A DNA stretch of 64,000 bases from Luteibacter sp. OK325 (GTDB lineage: Bacteria > Pseudomonadota > Gammaproteobacteria > Xanthomonadales > Rhodanobacteraceae): contig NZ_QAOX01000001.1 in assembly GCF_003050935.1 (NCBI RefSeq), forward strand, positions 124,001-188,000. The letters run 5' to 3'. The stretch's first letter is position 1. Every line of letters begins with the position of its first letter. Made by a program: the position numbers and the translations under genes. Positions 57,253 to 64,000 of the stretch are shown here, piece by piece. The notes beneath the pieces were generated by a model, which saw only the letters and a program-made list of their open reading frames with translations, searched no databases and was not told where the DNA came from.

Positions 57253-58476
57253 ATGATGCCCTCCCTGAAGCTCGTCCGTAGCGGCCTGAACCGCACCACC
57301 GAAGCGCTCGCCGCGGAGCTGGCGCTGGCCAGGCCGGGCAGCCGGCTTCCGGCATGGACGGACCTCGAATGGAGGCTGGCTTCCGCGGTGGCGGTGGCGC
57401 ACGGGGTTTCGCCCCTGCTCAGTCGCCTGTCGACCTGGCAGAAGCCCGCGTGGCGGCTGTTTCTCGCTGCCCAGCGCGAGCACGTGGAACAGCGGCATCG
57501 CCGGATCGCCGCGCTGCTGGATCGCATCGACGACGGCGCGCGCGATGTCGGCGTGGCCATCGTGCCGCTGAAAGGCTCGGCGTTGCACGCGCTGGGTATA
57601 TACACCCCGGGGGACCGCCCCATGGCCGACATCGACCTGCTCGTTCGCGAGGAGGACGTCGGCCCCACCACCGCCCTGCTCCACGAACTCGGCTATGTGG
57701 AGTCATTTACACAGTGGAAACACCGCGTGTTCAAGCCGGTCGACAGCAATCCATTCGCCGGTCTGGGTGAACATCGCGACACACCGGTCAACATCGAACT
57801 GCACACGCGTATCCAGGAGCGGCTACCGGTTTCCGCGGTCGATATCACCACGCGTATCTATCCCCGCCATGCGCGACCCGGCCTCAATCCCTACCCCTCC
57901 ACGGGGGCGCTGATGAGCCACCTGTTACTGCACGCGGCCGGCAACGTCTGTGGTCGCAGCCTGCGACTCATGCACCTCAATGACATCTCGCTGCTGGCCA
58001 CTCGCATGCTCGCCAGCGACTGGCAGGCCTTGTGGGACGACGGGCGCCCTGGTTCGGCCTGGTGGGCGCTGCCACCGTTGCGCCTTGTCGCACGCTACTA
58101 CCCGCACGCGGTGCCACCGATCATCCTCGCCAGGCTGGAACGTGAGTGCCCTGCCCTGCTCCGCACCATGTCGCGACGCTGGACGCTGACCGACATGTCC
58201 TGCTCGGACCTCTGGCTGCACGCCCTGCCCGGGGTGGAGTGGTCGCGCAACCTGACCGAGGTGGCACGTTGCGTCAGGAATCGCCTGCGGCCATCCGCGG
58301 AGAGCGTGAGCGAACGCGCCGACATGGTGCGTACGCAAGTGTGGTTGCAAGGCCAGAGCTGGGTGACACAGGGACATCGTCGACGCATGCTCACCTGGCT
58401 GACCCGGCCGGTGCCGCGCATGGACACCCTGTACGTCGTCCGCGCCGCGCTCGAACCCGCCGCGCCGCTCGCCTAG
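57253..58476 (+). CDS. Nucleotidyltransferase-fold protein (PF14907-like)
   Basis: 407 residues. The fold motif is in VAIVPLKGSALHALGIYTPG and RPMADIDLLVREED, the metal-binding DxD of the polymerase-beta superfamily, as in the NTP_transf_5 (PF14907) family. A second conserved block NIELHTRIQERLP follows, then helices. Members of this family accompany HprK-like kinases in lasso-peptide and exopolysaccharide loci. Which nucleotide or acceptor is used cannot be told. The TAG stop overlaps the TAG stop of the convergent glycosyltransferase in a shared CTAG. Confidence 0.75.
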   Translation: MMPSLKLVRSGLNRTTEALAAELALARPGSRLPAWTDLEWRLASAVAVAHGVSPLLSRLSTWQKPAWRLFLAAQREHVEQRHRRIAALLDRIDDGARDVGVAIVPLKGSALHALGIYTPGDRPMADIDLLVREEDVGPTTALLHELGYVESFTQWKHRVFKPVDSNPFAGLGEHRDTPVNIELHTRIQERLPVSAVDITTRIYPRHARPGLNPYPSTGALMSHLLLHAAGNVCGRSLRLMHLNDISLLATRMLASDWQALWDDGRPGSAWWALPPLRLVARYYPHAVPPIILARLERECPALLRTMSRRWTLTDMSCSDLWLHALPGVEWSRNLTEVARCVRNRLRPSAESVSERADMVRTQVWLQGQSWVTQGHRRRMLTWLTRPVPRMDTLYVVRAALEPAAPLA

Positions 58477-59588
58477 GCCACGGCGCCACGCCGCGCCAAA
58501 AGCTCCTGGTACAGGGCTTCGAAGGAGCGCGCGGTGTAATCGGCATCCTCGGCGAGTGCACGTCGTTGGGCGGCTTCGGCGAGGCGGCAACGCAGTGCCT
58601 CGTCCACCAGTACGCGCTGGATCGCCATGGCCAGGCCGACCCAGTCGCCCACCGCGACAGCGAGCGCAGCCGATGGCGACCACTCCGCGATATGACCCAC
58701 GGCCGTACCCACCGTGGGCACGCCGGCGACCGCCGCTTCGAGCAGCACGAGCGGTCCGGCCTCGTGTAACGACGACATCACCAGCAGGTCGCAAGCCGCC
58801 ACGAGCGGACGCAGTTCACGCTGCGTGCGGAAGCCCAGGAAGCGCACGTGGTTCTCCAGACCCAACTCATGAACCAACCGTTCCATCCGCCCCTGCAAGG
58901 TGTCGACGCCGACGATAGCCATCTCGAAGTCCACACCGGCATCGCGTAGCGCGGCCAGTGCGCGCAGCAAGGTGGTCTGGTCCTTCACCAGGTTGAGGCT
59001 GGCGACATGCATCAAACGGGCGCGCGGTGTGGCGCGGCGACGTGGCGCGAGCGGTGGCCACGCCGTCAGGTCGACACCGAGCGGGATGCGCCGCGACCGA
59101 ATGCCAAGCGCGCTCAGCGCGTCGACGATGGGCGCGCTGGCTGCCGTCACGGCGTCCGTCGCGCGAAGCACGACGGCTTCGCGAAGCCGGCCCTTCCAGC
59201 GCCGACGACCGCCGTATCCGATCGCGTGCAGGGCCACCAGTTCGCCGCCGGCGATGTGCACGAGGCTGGATATGCGTAGCAGCTTTGCCGCCGCCACAGC
59301 GATGAAGCTGCACGAACCGGAGAAGATCGCGTGAATCATGGCGAAGGGGGCCACCCGGTGCTCCGCACGAATCGCGGCGATCGCACGCAGGCGCGGCCAA
59401 CCATCACCTATGTTGTGCACCGTGGCGCCCAGTAGCGGCCAGGTCGCCGGCAAGGGTTCCTGATGCAGGACAAACACATGGACGTCATGCACGCGCGCGA
59501 GTCGTGCGATGAGGGCAAGGAAGACCGGGATCACGCGGTATTCGCCCGTGCGGTCCATGCCGCCCGGTACGACGATGGCGAGTTTCAC
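58473..59588 (-). CDS. GT4-type glycosyltransferase (A)
   Basis: 371 residues from GTG 59588, which overlaps the upstream glycosyltransferase stop by 4 bp. The N-terminal GT-B domain starts KLAIVVPGGMDRTGEYRVIP. The C-terminal nucleotide-sugar-binding domain has RLMHVASLNLVKDQTTLLRA, HVRFLGFRTQRELRPLVAAC and EAGPLVLLEAAVAGVPTVGT (the EX7E-type motif). Cytoplasmic; donor and acceptor unknown. It is last in the five-gene - strand unit running from the window's right edge. Confidence 0.88.
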   Translation of the reverse strand: MKLAIVVPGGMDRTGEYRVIPVFLALIARLARVHDVHVFVLHQEPLPATWPLLGATVHNIGDGWPRLRAIAAIRAEHRVAPFAMIHAIFSGSCSFIAVAAAKLLRISSLVHIAGGELVALHAIGYGGRRRWKGRLREAVVLRATDAVTAASAPIVDALSALGIRSRRIPLGVDLTAWPPLAPRRRATPRARLMHVASLNLVKDQTTLLRALAALRDAGVDFEMAIVGVDTLQGRMERLVHELGLENHVRFLGFRTQRELRPLVAACDLLVMSSLHEAGPLVLLEAAVAGVPTVGTAVGHIAEWSPSAALAVAVGDWVGLAMAIQRVLVDEALRCRLAEAAQRRALAEDADYTARSFEALYQELLARRGAVA

Positions 59589-60709
59589 GATCGACCCTCC
59601 CGCCGGTCCGCCAACAGTCGCGCATAGGCATCGGCCCATTGGCGACCCACGGCGGCGAAGGAGAGCGTGGCGTCGAAGAAGGAGCGCACGTCGGCGCGTG
59701 ACGGGCGGATGCCCGCTGCGCGCACCAGCGCCTCGGTCAGTCGCACGGCGTCGCCGCACGGCCACAGTTCGCCGACGACGTTACCCGTGAGCGAACGAAA
59801 CGACGGAATGTCCGTGACCACCGGCGTGACGCCACAGGCCAGCGCCTCGAGCAGCGCGAAGCCACAGCTCTCGCCGTGGCTACCCGAAACGAAGAGGTCC
59901 GCGGCACGCATCAGCGTTTCGATGCGCGCATGCGGCTGCTTACCCAGAAGATGCACCCGGCCATGCAGACGAGGATCGCTGTCGATCTTGTGACGCACCT
60001 CGTCCAGCAAGGGCGCGCTGCCAAAGGCACAGTAGAGCTGTATGCCCGGAAGGCGCTGCGCAGCACGCGCGACGCCCTCGAGCACGGTCAGCGGATCCTT
60101 GCCGTGGCTCAGGTGCCCCACCCACAGCACGCACGGATCGCCGCGCAATCCCGTCTCGACGCGTGCGGCCTGGTGATCGCCCGGATGAAAACGACTGCTC
60201 GATTCGGGAATGGCAAACAACCGCGTGCGTTGCGCGAACAGGCCGGCGCGCGTGAATGGCCCGGCCAGTCCCGGCGAAGTGAAGGCGATACCGGAAGCCG
60301 CCGCGTACCAGGTGCGCCAGCGGGGCCGCCGCCACCAGCGCGGCGGACGGTCGGCGTGGTCCTGGATGAGGATGGGCACCCGCGGCAATCGTTGGGCCAC
60401 GGCAAACGCATCGGCGGCAAAGCCGAGGCTGTGCACGTGAAGCACCTGGCTGCCGATATCGGCGACGAGATCGGCGAGGAAGCGACCACGCGTCGTCGGC
60501 GAATGCATGCCGCGCAGGTCGACGAAGTGATAGTCGATGCCATGGCGAGTGAATATTCGTGGCCGCGCGGCGACCTGGATCACCGATACGCGTGTGCCCG
60601 ACGCGGCCGCCGCTTCCGGAATGTCAGCCAGCGACGGCCAGCGTTCGAATAGTTCGTCCGGCGTGCAGTCCGCCGGCGCGCGGAGGAAATTGATCTGGGC
60701 GACATGCAC
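59585..60709 (-). CDS. GT4-type glycosyltransferase (B)
   Basis: 374 residues. The C-terminal half is clearly GT4: VLWVGHLSHGKDPLTVLEGV, VHLLGKQPHARIETLMRAAD and GESCGFALLEALACGVTPVV. The N-terminal half begins HVAQINFLRAPADCTPDELF and is less conserved. It starts 13 bp after the second radical SAM gene and overlaps glycosyltransferase A, so the two would be made together. Whether they act in sequence on one acceptor is inference. Confidence 0.88.
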   Translation of the reverse strand: MHVAQINFLRAPADCTPDELFERWPSLADIPEAAAASGTRVSVIQVAARPRIFTRHGIDYHFVDLRGMHSPTTRGRFLADLVADIGSQVLHVHSLGFAADAFAVAQRLPRVPILIQDHADRPPRWWRRPRWRTWYAAASGIAFTSPGLAGPFTRAGLFAQRTRLFAIPESSSRFHPGDHQAARVETGLRGDPCVLWVGHLSHGKDPLTVLEGVARAAQRLPGIQLYCAFGSAPLLDEVRHKIDSDPRLHGRVHLLGKQPHARIETLMRAADLFVSGSHGESCGFALLEALACGVTPVVTDIPSFRSLTGNVVGELWPCGDAVRLTEALVRAAGIRPSRADVRSFFDATLSFAAVGRQWADAYARLLADRREGRS

Positions 60710-60722
60710 GGGCGTACCTCGC

Positions 60723-62267
60723 CTAGAGACCGGAAACCTGGGGCATGCGCAGGCGCACGAGCCGGTTGGCGAGGTTGAGCTCCCAGGGCCGGTCGTACTG
60801 GCGTCGACGGTAACGCCACGAAGCCATGGCGCTCAGGCCACGCTTGGCCCACGACGGCGAGCGCAGGTCCTGCACGGTCGGGAAACGGCAGCGCAGCACG
60901 GTGACGAAGTCCTGGATGTGCCGGCGCAGGTCATCGGTCAGCCATGGGGCATCGGCGTGGCAGGCATAGTCCACCCAGCGACGCTCCGTCCATTCCTCGG
61001 GAGACGACGGGAAGACCACGGGCTCGCCATGCAGGTCGAGCAGTGGCATGGAGGCGTGCTTACCACGGTCCTTCTCATGCTTGCTGCTTTCCGGCAGCGG
61101 CGTGTAGATGTAGACGATGATCTCCGACGCCGGGTTGATCCGTTTCAGCTCGCGGATGAACTCGAACGTGTGCTCGGTTTCTTCCAGCGTGTTCTGCGGC
61201 GGCGCCACCATGAACGAAAGTTCGGGAATCACGCCGTTGCGGCGGCACAGTTCGGCAACCTGCAGCGTCTGGTCGGGCCGCGTGCCCTTACGGATCTCCT
61301 TGAGCATGGCGCCGCTGGGCGATTCGGCGCCCACGTAGGCCATGCGCAGGCGGCTCTTGCGTACCAGTTCCCAGGTGCTCTCGGACAGGTTCAGCAGCGC
61401 ATCGGAACGTGCATAACACCACCATGGCATTTCCAGTTTCGCCATGACTTCGAGCAGCGGAATCATGTCGACTTCGCGATCGAAGAAATTGTGGTCGAAG
61501 AACTGGATCGAATCGGCACCGAGTTCGTACTTGAGGTAGCTCAGGTCGCGTTCGAGCCGCTTCGCCGTGGGCAGCTCGGTCTTGCCACCGAACATCGCGT
61601 TCACGCCGCAGAACGTGCAGCGAAAACGGCAGCCGATGGACGCCTGGTGCGCGGCCGTGCGCTCGCCAAGGAAGGTGCGCGCGAGATACCGGCGCGGATC
61701 GCCCAGCTTGTCGTACGGCAGGACGATACCGCTGTCACCGAGGGAGAAGCGCCGGTTAGGGTTGTGGACGACCGCGCCGTCGCGCTTCCAGGACAGGCTG
61801 CCGATGTTCGAGACGGCCGGCTCGCCGGGCCGGGTCAGGGCCGCGACCAGTTCCGGCAGACTCTCTTCAGCCTGGCCGCGTATCGCGTAATCGACATAGG
61901 CCGCGGAAAGTGCCGTGTCCGTGTAGAGCGTCGGGAAGTAACCGCCCCAGATGATCGGCAACTGCGGATAGCGCTCGCGGATCACGCGGGAGACTTCGAT
62001 GGATGGCGCGACCTGCGGGCCGCCCATCACGCTGATACCGACCGCGTCGAATCGATCACCCTCGATCGCGGCCAGCGTGGCCCCGATGAGGTCGCGATCG
62101 ACGTTGCCGTCGATGATCTGGCTATGCCCGTTGCGATCCAACGAGGCCGCCAGGTTGAGCAGCGCAAGCGGGAAGCGCGCGCTCGAACGCGATGTGATCG
62201 TCGGGTTGATCAGCAACGTCCGTGGCGAACGCCCCGTGTCGGGCGTCGATGTGTCGGATAGGCTCAC
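60723..62267 (-). CDS. Cobalamin-binding-type radical SAM protein (B)
   Basis: 514 residues from GTG 62267, whose GTGA overlaps the methyltransferase stop; the open frame extends further but only as an antisense-like shadow of the methyltransferase gene. The B12-binding-like N domain (residues about 15-150) includes PLALLNLAASLDRNGHSQII, DAVGISVMGGPQVAPSIEVS and IIWGGYFPTLYTD. The cluster motif is GCRFRCTFC (C213, C217, C220), followed by IQFFDHNFFDRE and AYVGAESPSGAMLKEIRKGT. It is only distantly like radical SAM protein A, so the two are unlikely to be a recent duplication. Substrate unknown. Confidence 0.87.
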   Translation of the reverse strand: MSLSDTSTPDTGRSPRTLLINPTITSRSSARFPLALLNLAASLDRNGHSQIIDGNVDRDLIGATLAAIEGDRFDAVGISVMGGPQVAPSIEVSRVIRERYPQLPIIWGGYFPTLYTDTALSAAYVDYAIRGQAEESLPELVAALTRPGEPAVSNIGSLSWKRDGAVVHNPNRRFSLGDSGIVLPYDKLGDPRRYLARTFLGERTAAHQASIGCRFRCTFCGVNAMFGGKTELPTAKRLERDLSYLKYELGADSIQFFDHNFFDREVDMIPLLEVMAKLEMPWWCYARSDALLNLSESTWELVRKSRLRMAYVGAESPSGAMLKEIRKGTRPDQTLQVAELCRRNGVIPELSFMVAPPQNTLEETEHTFEFIRELKRINPASEIIVYIYTPLPESSKHEKDRGKHASMPLLDLHGEPVVFPSSPEEWTERRWVDYACHADAPWLTDDLRRHIQDFVTVLRCRFPTVQDLRSPSWAKRGLSAMASWRYRRRQYDRPWELNLANRLVRLRMPQVSGL

Positions 62268-62971
62268 GCGATACGCCTCAGCTGGAAGACCAGGGCCACG
62301 GGAAGTTCGAGGGCCATCGGGTCGAAATGCGCACCGACGGGGATATCGGCAGGATCGAGCATCGGTTCTTCCACGCGTTCGATGGCCAGGCCGAGCGTCG
62401 CGCAGGCCGCATGCCAGTGGCTGTAGAGATGCCGAGTATGGCGCACCGCGTAGCTCCGGCCGCCCGCTCGAAAGTCGCGCTGCCAGCCCAGTGCGTGCCC
62501 GATGGGGTGCACATCGCTGCAGAGGATGCGGCCGCCAGGACGGGTGGCCCGGCGCAGATCCGCCAGTGCGGGAGCCAGCGTTTCGAGATGCCCGATGGTC
62601 AGGCCGCATATCGTCAGGTCCGCCAGCGAACCGGGCACGGGCATGGCGGCAAGGTCGCCCTGGCGCAGCTCGACACGCCCTTCGGCGATGTATCCGTCCA
62701 GCGCCTCGCGCGCCCGACCGAGCATGTCGGGGGAGAGGTCGACGCCGGTCACGCGCGACGCGTCGCGGCGCAAGGCATGCAATAGATAGCGTCCGCTACC
62801 GCAGCCGGCGTCGAGCACGTGCCGACCTCGCAGGGCCTCGGGCATCAGGGCCAGCATCGCACGCTCCTCGGCCATCATCACCGGGTTGTGCGCGTGTGCG
62901 GGGTAGTCGGACGACCACAGCGCATAGGCTGCGAGGGGCTCCAGTACCGGCAAAGGGGACGTCAGTGACAC
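62264..62971 (-). CDS. Class I SAM-dependent methyltransferase
   Basis: 235 residues. SAM motif I is HVLDAGCGSGRYLL, motif II VTGVDLSPDMLGRARE, motif III ELRQGDLAAMPVPGSLADLT and post-motif RPGGRILCSDVHPIG: a UbiE/BioC-like small-molecule or peptide methyltransferase. It starts with GTG at 62971, overlapping the amidohydrolase stop by 10 bp, and its stop overlaps radical SAM protein B. O-, N- or C-methylation cannot be distinguished. Confidence 0.88.
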   Translation of the reverse strand: MSLTSPLPVLEPLAAYALWSSDYPAHAHNPVMMAEERAMLALMPEALRGRHVLDAGCGSGRYLLHALRRDASRVTGVDLSPDMLGRAREALDGYIAEGRVELRQGDLAAMPVPGSLADLTICGLTIGHLETLAPALADLRRATRPGGRILCSDVHPIGHALGWQRDFRAGGRSYAVRHTRHLYSHWHAACATLGLAIERVEEPMLDPADIPVGAHFDPMALELPVALVFQLRRIA

Positions 62972-64000
62972 CGGGCCTCCATGGCGAGATCGATCTCGCT
63001 TTCGTCATGAGAAAAGGAAACCTCGAGACCGGGCTCGAGCGCGAACACCGCGGGTTCGGCCAGCGAACGCGCGATCAGCTTCGGGCGGCCGTCCAGTTGC
63101 ACCGCGATGGTGTCCACGCCGGCGGCGGCGAACCAGTCGGCGAAGTCGGGATCGGCGATGCGCGGCACGCCTTCGCGCACGACCGCGCGGATGTCGCTAC
63201 GTGTCAGACCGACCAGGCTGTCCGCGGCCAGGCCCTCGCGATCCCGCACGATCAGCAGGTCAGCCGGTGCGCCGGCGGCCAGGCCGCCGCGCAGGCCGAG
63301 GCGGAAGATGCGAGCCGCTTGTGTCGTGACGAGAGCGAGCAGCGCCGTGCTCGACAATTCACCTCGCGCCGCGACATCGCTCAGCTCATCGAGCAGGTCG
63401 CGACGACCGCTGAGCCGCGAGTCGCTACCCAGCGCCAGGCAACCTGCCGCGTACAACCGGCGCGGGTCGAGCGTGCGTCCGAGCAGGGCGCGGTTGCTGC
63501 CGGGACACCAGACCACGGCAGCGCCACGGGCGATGACACGTTCGATATCGGCGGCGTCAAGACCGACGCCATGGATCAATACCGTATTGCTGCCGAGGCA
63601 GCCGAGCGCGTCCAGGCGCGCCAGCTCCGCGGCGGCCACCGCGTCAGTGCCTTCGGCAAGATGGATCATCCAGGGGCGGTCCGCAGGCGTCGAATGGTAG
63701 CTCGCGCTCACCGGCGGCCCGAATTCCGGACCATCGAGCGCGTAACTCCAGCCGTGGTCGCGGAGCAACGCCACCGGGAAGTCATCCTCATCGAGCGCCG
63801 CGTGCCAGGGGTCGTGGTGGACCACGCAGGTGGTCCCGGCGAGCAGGTTCTTCAGCGCGCCATGGCGAAGACGGACCGACTTCGGGACCCGCAGGGCGGC
63901 GGCGACATCGGCGTCGTGGAAATGCTGCTGGAAGGCATCTATCCAGGCGTAGCTGTTCGGAAAAGGCTCGGCACGGCGCAGCGGAGGCACGGCGTTAACC
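62962..64000 (-). CDS. Amidohydrolase-superfamily protein, N terminus beyond the window
   Basis: The frame is open from the right edge to a TGA at 62962-62964 and yields about 345 residues. Metal and catalytic positions seen are His in TTCVVHHDP, WMIHLAEGTD and VLIHGVGLD, and Asp in LALGSDSRLSG. The N-terminal HxH is expected just upstream of the edge (sequence VNAVPPLRRA reads like the stretch following it), so the GTG at 63990 is probably not the real start. A conserved C-terminal composite domain (APADLLIVRDREG) is present. It heads, or continues, the unit with the methyltransferase, radical SAM B and two glycosyltransferase genes. The substrate is unknown; deaminase, lactamase-like or peptidase-like roles are all possible. 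Confidence 0.8.
   Translation of the reverse strand, partial: VNAVPPLRRAEPFPNSYAWIDAFQQHFHDADVAAALRVPKSVRLRHGALKNLLAGTTCVVHHDPWHAALDEDDFPVALLRDHGWSYALDGPEFGPPVSASYHSTPADRPWMIHLAEGTDAVAAAELARLDALGCLGSNTVLIHGVGLDAADIERVIARGAAVVWCPGSNRALLGRTLDPRRLYAAGCLALGSDSRLSGRRDLLDELSDVAARGELSSTALLALVTTQAARIFRLGLRGGLAAGAPADLLIVRDREGLAADSLVGLTRSDIRAVVREGVPRIADPDFADWFAAAGVDTIAVQLDGRPKLIARSLAEPAVFALEPGLEVSFSHDESEIDLAMEARCH

Overview
The window is high-GC DNA (roughly two thirds G+C) with the gene content and gene order of a gammaproteobacterium of the Xanthomonadales/Lysobacterales, most like the Luteibacter/Dyella/Rhodanobacter group. This placement is inferred from gene order: a dcw cluster without murD, a dciA and M23 peptidase pair between lpxC and secA, and abundant REP-type intergenic palindromes. 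It is not based on a database search.

Region 1 (1-7407, + strand) starts with the last 65 codons of a PduO-type corrinoid adenosyltransferase. The conserved lptD-surA-pdxA-rsmA-apaG-apaH block follows (LPS export, outer-membrane folding, PLP synthesis, rRNA dimethylation, Ap4A hydrolysis). A 712-bp non-coding stretch (7408-8119) then holds a REP palindrome, two inverted copies of a 140-bp element with 21-23 bp terminal inverted repeats, and a bidirectional terminator.

Region 2 (8120-29486, almost all - strand) is secA, an M23 peptidase, dciA (+), lpxC and a tightly packed dcw operon. In transcription order it runs mraZ-rsmH-ftsL-ftsI-murE-murF-mraY-ftsW-murG-murC-ddl-ftsQ-ftsA-ftsZ-lpxC, with most junctions 4-bp start/stop overlaps. 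The mraZ promoter is followed by four 10-bp-spaced boxes that fit MraZ autoregulation. murD is missing.

Region 3 (29412-33548) holds rnpB (RNase P RNA, - strand) with its terminator, several REP elements, and rsmI-lpoA-yraN.

Region 4 (33549-52650) is accessory metabolism and signalling. It contains a HAD hydrolase, a PAS-GGDEF-EAL protein and a heme-oxygenase-like diiron enzyme, then an M13 metallopeptidase. A YehZYXW-type osmoprotectant ABC importer directly follows a GH31 glycosidase. A small CsbD-like membrane protein comes next. The last part is a four-gene c-di-GMP unit: cupredoxin, sensory EAL protein with a degenerate GGDEF, porin-like protein, and diguanylate cyclase.

Region 5 (52695-64000) is the most unusual part and looks like a specialised-metabolite or modified-peptide/glycoconjugate locus that I do not recognise as a described system. 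It has three transcription units: (i) HprK-like kinase, ABC exporter and small lipoprotein (-); (ii) cobalamin-type radical SAM enzyme and PF14907-type nucleotidyltransferase (+); (iii) amidohydrolase (cut by the window edge), SAM methyltransferase, second cobalamin-type radical SAM enzyme and two GT4-like glycosyltransferases (-). Units ii and iii converge on a shared CTAG stop. Units i and ii diverge from a 127-bp intergenic region carrying a perfect GGTTGCAACC palindrome.
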